Below, piece by piece: positions 58,376 through 64,000 of a stretch of 64,000 nucleotides of DNA. The notes beneath the pieces were generated by a model. The model searched no databases. It was not told where the DNA came from and saw only the letters and a program-made list of their open reading frames with translations. Origin of the DNA: Mannheimia haemolytica (GTDB taxonomy: Bacteria > Pseudomonadota > Gammaproteobacteria > Enterobacterales > Pasteurellaceae); assembly GCF_004342115.1 (NCBI RefSeq), contig NZ_SMAC01000016.1, forward strand, positions 1-64,000. The letters run 5' to 3'. Every line of letters starts with the position of its first letter. Within the stretch, counting starts at the first letter, position 1. A program made the translations under genes and the position numbers.

Positions 58376-59980
58376 ATGGATATTCCAGTGAATTTTTTTA
58401 TGTGGTTTATGGCGTTATTGCCGATTATCACATTGGTTATTTTAATGGTTAAATTCCAATGGGGAGCAACAGAAGCTGCTCCTGTTGGATTATTAATTAC
58501 CATTATTTCAGGCATTTTTTTATACAAAGCAGATGTTACATTAATTGCAATTGAATCAGCAAAAGGGATTTGGTATGCATTAATTATTTTGTTAATTGTT
58601 TGGACTGCGGTATTAATGTATCAAGTCAGTGACGCTGCAAAAGCCTTTTTAGTCATTCGTTCGGAAATGAGTAAATTATTCCCAAACGAATTATTACTGG
58701 TATTGGCAATGGGCTGGATTTTTGAAAGTTTCTTACAAGGTATCACAGGTTTTGGTGTGCCTGTTGCGGTGGGTGCTCCACTATTAATTGGGATTGGTGT
58801 TCGTCCATTATGGGCGGTAGTATTGCCATTGCTCGGTCAGGCTTGGGGTAATACTTTCGGTACATTAGCGGCTGCTTGGGATGCTTTAGCAGGCTCAGCT
58901 GGGCTTGAAATTGGTAATGAAAAATACTTTTTAACAGCACTTTGGTCTTCTGCATTCTTATGGTTTTGGATTGTCATTACAGGCTTAGCGATTGCGTGGT
59001 TTTATGGTAGAGGCAAAGCGCTGAAAAAAGGCTTAGTAGCCACCTTAATTATTGCCACTATTCAAGGTGGTGGCGAATTGTTACTTAGCCAGGTAAATAC
59101 AACAATTTCAGCGTTTATTCCTGCTTGTTTGTCAATTTTAGCGATTGTGCTTATCAGCAAAATGAGTATGTATAAAGAGGTTTGGCGTGTGGAAGAGAGT
59201 CCAATTATGGATAGAACTAAAACCACCGAAACGGAAGAAGCCTTGCCAAATATGAATTTACTGCAAGCCTTTATTCCGTATATTGTGCTATCAGTAATGA
59301 CATTGGCAATTCTTGTTATTACGCCAGTGAATCAGTTCTTATCACAATTTAAATTTGGCTTTGCATTCCCTGAAACAGTAACAGGCTATGGCTTTTTGAA
59401 TAAGGCTTATACCTCTTATTCGCCTATTGCCATTTTTACTCACGCAAGTATGTTCTTATTTATCTCTTCAATTATTGGCTTGATTTATTACCAACGTAAG
59501 GGCTGGATAGCCAAAGGAGGAACAAGAGCAATTTTTGCAAAATCTATCTCGATGACAATGCCATCAGGCATTGCGGTAGTAGGCTTAGTGATTATGTCGA
59601 AAATTATGGGGGGGACAGGGCAAACCGCCGTGTTGGCTGAAGGAATGGCTGCGGTATTAGGTAAAACGTATGTGATTTTATCACCATTTATTGGTTTGTT
59701 AGGTACTTTTATGACGGGTAGTAATATGAGTTCTAATATTTTATTTGGTGACTTTCAAATGACGACCTCTAAACTCCTGAATGCGAATTCAGCTGCTGTG
59801 CTTGGTGCCCAAACTGCAGGCGGCGCTATTGGCAGTGCAATTAGCCCAAGTAAGATAATTTTAGGTACGACAACGGCTAATATTTTAGGTAAAGAAGGCG
59901 ATGTGTTAAAAACAATTATTTGGATAACGTTACTTCCTATTTTATTAATTGGCGTTGTGGCTTATTTTGCTTCACTTTAG
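58376..59980 (+). CDS. LctP-family (L-lactate permease-like) transporter
   Basis: 534 residues with about 13 membrane helices, LctP/LldP family: FLQGITGFGVPVAVGAPLL near residue 123, PLLGQAWGNTFGTLAAAWDAL, and TGSNMSSNILFGDFQ with KIILGTTTAN near the end. Known members carry lactate or glycolate. Within the allantoin island the likely cargo is a lactate-like 2-oxo or 2-hydroxy acid made by the pathway; oxamate is the best candidate (inference). An uptake word lies upstream. The ribosome site is weak. A 71-codon gene follows after 9 bases. Confidence 0.85.
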   Translation: MDIPVNFFMWFMALLPIITLVILMVKFQWGATEAAPVGLLITIISGIFLYKADVTLIAIESAKGIWYALIILLIVWTAVLMYQVSDAAKAFLVIRSEMSKLFPNELLLVLAMGWIFESFLQGITGFGVPVAVGAPLLIGIGVRPLWAVVLPLLGQAWGNTFGTLAAAWDALAGSAGLEIGNEKYFLTALWSSAFLWFWIVITGLAIAWFYGRGKALKKGLVATLIIATIQGGGELLLSQVNTTISAFIPACLSILAIVLISKMSMYKEVWRVEESPIMDRTKTTETEEALPNMNLLQAFIPYIVLSVMTLAILVITPVNQFLSQFKFGFAFPETVTGYGFLNKAYTSYSPIAIFTHASMFLFISSIIGLIYYQRKGWIAKGGTRAIFAKSISMTMPSGIAVVGLVIMSKIMGGTGQTAVLAEGMAAVLGKTYVILSPFIGLLGTFMTGSNMSSNILFGDFQMTTSKLLNANSAAVLGAQTAGGAIGSAISPSKIILGTTTANILGKEGDVLKTIIWITLLPILLIGVVAYFASL

Positions 59981-59989
59981 GAGGAGTTT

Positions 59990-60205
59990 ATGACAGTAAA
60001 ATCTACATTAGAAAGTAGTTTTTTTAAAACTAAAGCAGGCAAAATGACTCTTGCTTTCATTGTGATTATGTTAGCGTTTGCATTGATTATGCTTGGCATT
60101 TATCAAGTGAATAATGTCTTTATTCATATAGGATTTGTGCTAATGTTGGTGGCAATGTTATATTCGCCAGTTGATGTATTTATTCTAAATCGTAAGAAAA
60201 ATTAA
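59990..60205 (+). CDS. Small two-helix membrane protein
   Basis: 71 residues with a strong AGGAGG ribosome site. Two hydrophobic helices (about residues 20-40 and 44-62) are separated by QVNNVFIH, with a basic N-terminus and tail (NRKKN). I recognise no family. It lies between the LctP-type transporter and allC, 9 bases from the former, so it is almost certainly translated with it. It may be an accessory subunit of that transporter, but nothing in the sequence proves this. Confidence 0.75.
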   Translation: MTVKSTLESSFFKTKAGKMTLAFIVIMLAFALIMLGIYQVNNVFIHIGFVLMLVAMLYSPVDVFILNRKKN

Positions 60206-60245
60206 CGTATGGCGAAATATTTTCGTTTATAAAAAGGAATAAAAA

Positions 60246-61481
60246 ATGGAACGAATTACTCAGCGTATTACGCAAAATTTAGAAACTTTAAAACAATTTA
60301 CTGCGACACCAGGTAATGGTTGTACACGTTTACCATTCTCACCAGAGGCGAGAAGTGCGGTAAATTATTTAAGAGATTTAATCGTGGAAGTTGGTCTTCG
60401 TGTGAAAGAAGATGAAGCTGGAAATATTTTCGGTATTTTAGAAGGCGAAGAGCCCAATTTACCCTGTGTGATGTCTGGTTCTCACTATGACAGTGTGCTT
60501 CATGGTGGCGATTATGATGGTATCGCAGGCGTGATTACGGCACTGGAAACGGCTCGTTTATTGAAAGAAAGCGGAAAAAAATTTAAACGTAGCTTTGTCG
60601 TTGCAGGCTTTAATGACGAAGAAGGTATGCGTTTTGGCACAGGTTATTTTGGATCGGGTGCAATGTTAGGGCTTCGTGATGCAGAGTATTGCAAAAAATT
60701 CTTAGATAAAGATGGCATTTCCATTTATGAAGCAATGCGTAATTATGGTTTAGATCCAGAAAAAGTTCAAAATGCAAAATGGGAAGAGGGCTCAATCGGC
60801 CACTTTATTGAAACCCATATTGAGCAAGGACCGGTGTTAGAAAATCAAGGGCTTGAAATTGGTTTAGTAACGGGTATTGTTGGCTTACATCGTCATATGT
60901 TTACGGTTCATGGGCGAGCAGATCATGCAGGCACAACCCCAATGGATATGCGTTTAGATGCCATTGATGTGGCAACTAAAGTGATTGCTAAAATTGCAGA
61001 CTGGGCAAGAGAGAAAAATGATGGCACTGTAGCGACGGTTGGCTATATGAATGTTCTACCTGGTGGGATTAACATTGTGGCAGAAAAAGTGATCTTTAGT
61101 GTTGATATTCGTTCTTTAAATATGGCAAATATTGAAGATATTACGGCAAAAATTGATGCAGCATTAGCGGAGGAAACTAAAAAAATTGGTTCGAGATTTG
61201 ATAAAGAGACAAAATTGGTTATTCAACCCGTTAAGCTATCTGAAAAAATGTTAAACATTTTAGAAGAGGCTACTAAAGCTCGTCAATTCAGCTATAAACG
61301 CTTGCCAAGTGGAGCTGGGCACGATTCATTAGAAATTGGGCAAAAAATTCCAACTGTGATGATTTTTGTTCCAAGTAAAGAGGGTCGTAGCCATACTCCA
61401 GTAGAGTTTACTGAGTATCACTATTTCTCAAAAGCAGCGGTATTACAACAAGAATTAGCTGAGCAATTATTAGACGAATAA
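60246..61481 (+). CDS. allC: Allantoate amidohydrolase
   Basis: 411 residues, M20-type binuclear amidohydrolase. Metal-binding and catalytic stretches: SGSHYDSVLHGGDYDGIAG (near residue 80), FNDEEGMRFGTGYFGS (near 122), HIEQGPVLENQGLEIG (near 192), HGRADHAGTTPMDMR (near 223) and SGAGHDSLEIG. It splits allantoate to ureidoglycine, CO2 and ammonia. AAAAGGAA precedes the start. N-carbamoyl amino-acid amidohydrolases are close relatives, but the neighbours decide for AllC. Confidence 0.93.
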   Translation: MERITQRITQNLETLKQFTATPGNGCTRLPFSPEARSAVNYLRDLIVEVGLRVKEDEAGNIFGILEGEEPNLPCVMSGSHYDSVLHGGDYDGIAGVITALETARLLKESGKKFKRSFVVAGFNDEEGMRFGTGYFGSGAMLGLRDAEYCKKFLDKDGISIYEAMRNYGLDPEKVQNAKWEEGSIGHFIETHIEQGPVLENQGLEIGLVTGIVGLHRHMFTVHGRADHAGTTPMDMRLDAIDVATKVIAKIADWAREKNDGTVATVGYMNVLPGGINIVAEKVIFSVDIRSLNMANIEDITAKIDAALAEETKKIGSRFDKETKLVIQPVKLSEKMLNILEEATKARQFSYKRLPSGAGHDSLEIGQKIPTVMIFVPSKEGRSHTPVEFTEYHYFSKAAVLQQELAEQLLDE

Positions 61482-61580
61482 TATTCAAATGAGGGGATTT
61501 GCAAAGTTTTTTTTAAATTTGACCGCTTGTAAATTGCCTATAAATTTTAATACAAACACAACTATAAGGAGTATTTGACT

Positions 61581-62960
61581 ATGTATGATCTCATCATAAA
61601 AAATGGGAAGATAGTCTTATCCGATACCGTTTTCAACGGTAATATTGCCGTTAATTCAGGTAAGATTGCTGCTATTTTAGAAGAAGGCACAGAGCCAGAT
61701 GCAAAAGACGTTATTGATGTTAAAGGAAATTATGTTTTTCCAGGGGCAATAGATACTCACACCCATCTTAATGACCCAGGTTATGAATGGCGTGAAGATT
61801 ATGCACACGGTACAGCCGCCGCAGTTGGCGGATATACCACCATTATTGATATGCCTGTGCAAAATGAGCCTGCTTTAACTAATGGCAAAATATTTGATGC
61901 CAAAATGGCTAAAGTATCGCCAAATGCGTATGTCGATTACTGTTTCTGGGGTGGTTTAGTACCAAGTAATTTTGAGCATTTAAGTGAATTAAATGATAAA
62001 GGCTGTGTCGCGTTAAAGTCCTTTATTGGGCCTGTTTCTCCTGATTATGCTTCACTTAACTATGGTCAAACTGTTGAGGCAATGGAAATTATCCAAAAAT
62101 TTGGTGGTCGTGCAGGTTTTCATTGCGAAGATTTTTCCACCATCAAATGGCAAGAGCAAAGAATGAAAAACGAAGGGCGTTTAGATTGGCGAGCATTTTT
62201 AGATTCCCGTCCGTTTATTGCAGAAATGCTTGCCACCATTAATATTATTGAAATTGCTAAAGCGACGGGCTGTAAGGCGCATATTTGCCACGTTAGTCAC
62301 CCAGACGTTGCTCAAAAAATTAAAGACGCTCAAGAAGAGGGCTATGATATTACCGCTGAAACCTGTGCACATTATCTCTGCTTTAGTGAAGATGATGTGA
62401 TTGAAAAAGGGGCGTTGTTCAAATGTGCTCCGCCACTTCGCTCAAAATCTGATGTTGATCGTCTATGGAATTATGTGGTAGATGGGACATTTAGCGGCAT
62501 TAGTAGCGACCATTCTCCTTGTTCTTATGATGAAAAGTACAATGAAATTTTAGGTCAAAAAATTAACAATGTATTTGATGTATGGGGCGGGATTAGTGGC
62601 ATTCAAAGTTGTGTACAAGTGGCTTTCTATGAGGGTTGTATAAAGCGTGGAATATCTCCAACTGTATTGGCAAATGTAATGGCAAAATTACCAGCTAAAG
62701 CGTTCGGTATTTATGGTCAGAAAGGCGATATTCAAGTTGGATTTGATGCAGATTTTACGATTATTGACCCAAACAAGGAGTGGGAAATCAAAGCGGAAGA
62801 TCTGCAATATGTGAATAAAATCTCCGCTTATGTGGGCAAAAAAGGTCAAGGTTTACCAGTTTGCACCATCGTACGTGGTAAAGTGATTGCTCAAGATGGG
62901 AAACTCACCGACAGCAAAGGTTTTGGAAAATTTATTACTAAAACAAAACAAGGAGCATAA
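61581..62960 (+). CDS. allB: Allantoinase-like amidohydrolase, copy 2
   Basis: 459 residues from the ATG at 61581 with AAGGAG upstream (a TTG two codons earlier is discounted). Same family as the gene at 48445 but clearly diverged. Ligands are kept: DTHTHLNDPGYEWRED, Lys in VALKSFIGPV, GFHCEDFS, HICHVSHPDV and SSDHSPCSYDE. The end KISAYVGKKGQG resembles E. coli AllB more than copy 1 does. An NCS1 permease follows, repeating the allB-permease pair of copy 1. Confidence 0.88.
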   Translation: MYDLIIKNGKIVLSDTVFNGNIAVNSGKIAAILEEGTEPDAKDVIDVKGNYVFPGAIDTHTHLNDPGYEWREDYAHGTAAAVGGYTTIIDMPVQNEPALTNGKIFDAKMAKVSPNAYVDYCFWGGLVPSNFEHLSELNDKGCVALKSFIGPVSPDYASLNYGQTVEAMEIIQKFGGRAGFHCEDFSTIKWQEQRMKNEGRLDWRAFLDSRPFIAEMLATINIIEIAKATGCKAHICHVSHPDVAQKIKDAQEEGYDITAETCAHYLCFSEDDVIEKGALFKCAPPLRSKSDVDRLWNYVVDGTFSGISSDHSPCSYDEKYNEILGQKINNVFDVWGGISGIQSCVQVAFYEGCIKRGISPTVLANVMAKLPAKAFGIYGQKGDIQVGFDADFTIIDPNKEWEIKAEDLQYVNKISAYVGKKGQGLPVCTIVRGKVIAQDGKLTDSKGFGKFITKTKQGA

Positions 62961-62962
62961 CA

Positions 62963-64000
62963 ATGCAACACAACACACAACTTAACCCTGAGTTAGCAAA
63001 AGAAGTAAATGTTGACTTACAGCCAACCAAAGAACGCATTATGGATAACTTTTCCTATTGGGCAAGTTTTTTGGTGGCTGTGTTTCTATTGGTACATTTT
63101 CTATGGGGGCAAGCCTGATTGGAGCGTTAACGATAACACAAGCGATTATTGCAATGTCGTTTGGTTGTATTGTGATTGCTATCGGCCTTGTGCTAATTGG
63201 CAATGGCGGGCATAAATATGGTATTCCATTCCCAATCCAACTACGAAGCTCTTTTGGTACAACAGGTGTAAAAATTCCTGGTATTTTACGTGGTGTCCCT
63301 GCAATCGTTTGGTTTGGATTCCAAAGTTGGGTGGGGGCAGGTGCTATCAATATGTGTTTAAAACTGTTGTTCGGTTTTGATAACTTGCCTGTTGTTTATG
63401 TGCTATTCACTGTTCTTCAAGTTGGCTTATCCATTAATGGTTTTAAAGGTATTAAATGGTTGGAAAATGTTTCTTGTGTGTTCCTCATCGGTATTCTTGC
63501 TTATATGCTTTATGTTGTGAATACAAAATTCTCTGTAGAAATAGGCGAGCGCTTTGCCAATATTGAAGGCACTTGGGGAATGCCATTCTGGGCTGTAACT
63601 ACAGCATTCTTGGGTATTTATTCAACAATGATTTTAAATGCTTCCGATTATTCTCGCCACGTTAAAAAAGGAACAACCCCAACAGCAACAGGTGTGATTT
63701 ATGTATTATCAATCCTCCCTGTAACCTTATTTATGGGTTTAATAGGGTTGTTAGTTACGGCAGCTACAGGCAATAGTGACCCAATTGAAGTATTTGCAAC
63801 TGCAATGGATAATAAATTTTTAACAGTAATAACGTTATTATTCATTGCTTTTGCACAGGTTACGACAAACGTGTTGAATAATATTGTTCCGCCATCTTAC
63901 ATTTTAATGGATTCATTTAAAATGAAATGGTCGCATGCCACCATTTTAGTGGGCATTCTTTCTATATGTGTAATGCCTTGGAAGTTGGTAACTGCTGAAT
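62963..64000 (+). pseudogene. NCS1 family permease, copy 2 (frameshifted, runs off window)
   Basis: The ATG at 62963 with AGGAG upstream reads MQHNTQLNPELAKEVNV...MDNFSYWASFL and stops at TGA 63116-63118 after 51 codons. The next frame continues from about 63073 as GGCVSIGTFSMGASLIGAL and stays open to the window end, clearly homologous to the permease at 49947. Six T at 63067-63072 where seven are needed (ASFFGGCVSIG) explain the shift. Real loss, slippage or sequence error are all possible. It probably once supplied allantoin or a related compound to copy 2 of allB. Confidence 0.8.

Noticed and set aside
47457-64000. Island as a prophage or integrative element
   Set aside because: No integrase, transposase, attachment repeat or phage gene is visible; the left border is simply a terminator after the FKBP gene, and the right border is outside the window.

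Overview
The window is chromosomal DNA of a Pasteurellaceae bacterium. The gene set (cydABX-ybgE, ybgC-tolQRAB-pal, yciC-yciB-yciA-yciI, hemN, lptD, ppc) is gammaproteobacterial. The short DNA-uptake word ACAAGCGGT(C) recurs throughout in both orientations, often as convergent pairs between genes. That word is the Actinobacillus pleuropneumoniae-type uptake signal, so the host belongs to the Actinobacillus/Mannheimia-like side of the family. I cannot name the species from sequence alone.

Layout. 1-3400: a small lipoprotein, groES-groEL behind a sigma-32-like promoter, and a small secreted protein. 3.4-6.9 kb: the cytochrome bd oxidase operon with its tiny third subunit CydX. 7.0-11.8 kb: the Tol-Pal envelope system. 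11.8-25 kb: a frameshifted EamA-type transporter, djlA, dusC, ycjF, a histidine phosphatase, a pseudouridine synthase, a GST, an XRE regulator facing a 22-codon membrane ORF, the ABC-F protein YheS, a frameshifted DUF4143 ATPase, marC, moeA and moeB. 25.1-31.0 kb: tRNA-Asn, yfbV, the yci genes, a 115-bp inverted-repeat element and glnE. 31.0-38.5 kb: a type I restriction-modification operon (hsdM-hsdS-FRG gene-hsdR, minus strand) whose FRG-domain gene is cut by an in-frame stop. 38.6-47.3 kb: yacL, yihI, a DUF2489 gene, hemN, lptD, ppc and a secreted FKBP isomerase.

47.4-64.0 kb is the most distinctive region: a near-complete allantoin catabolic island. It encodes two allantoinase-like proteins, two NCS1 permeases (the second frameshifted and running off the window), AllE, AllD, AllC, a DUF2877 protein (AllH/YlbF-like), a 999-residue fusion of FdrA and YlbE, a carbamate kinase, an LctP-type transporter followed by an unrecognised 71-residue membrane protein, and an alpha/beta hydrolase. 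Together they spell out allantoin uptake, then allantoate, ureidoglycine, ureidoglycolate, oxalurate, carbamoyl phosphate plus oxamate, and finally ATP from carbamoyl phosphate. The LctP-type carrier is a plausible oxamate transporter because oxamate is a close structural analogue of lactate and pyruvate. No allantoin regulator gene is visible in the window.

Three intergenic gaps of this island carry ordered strings of short hairpins, two or four per gap. Each string lies directly downstream of a stop codon and in the same direction, with compensatory base changes between copies. I do not recognise this element. Several genes carry single-base frameshifts, two of them in runs of T, so assembly error must be excluded before calling them pseudogenes.
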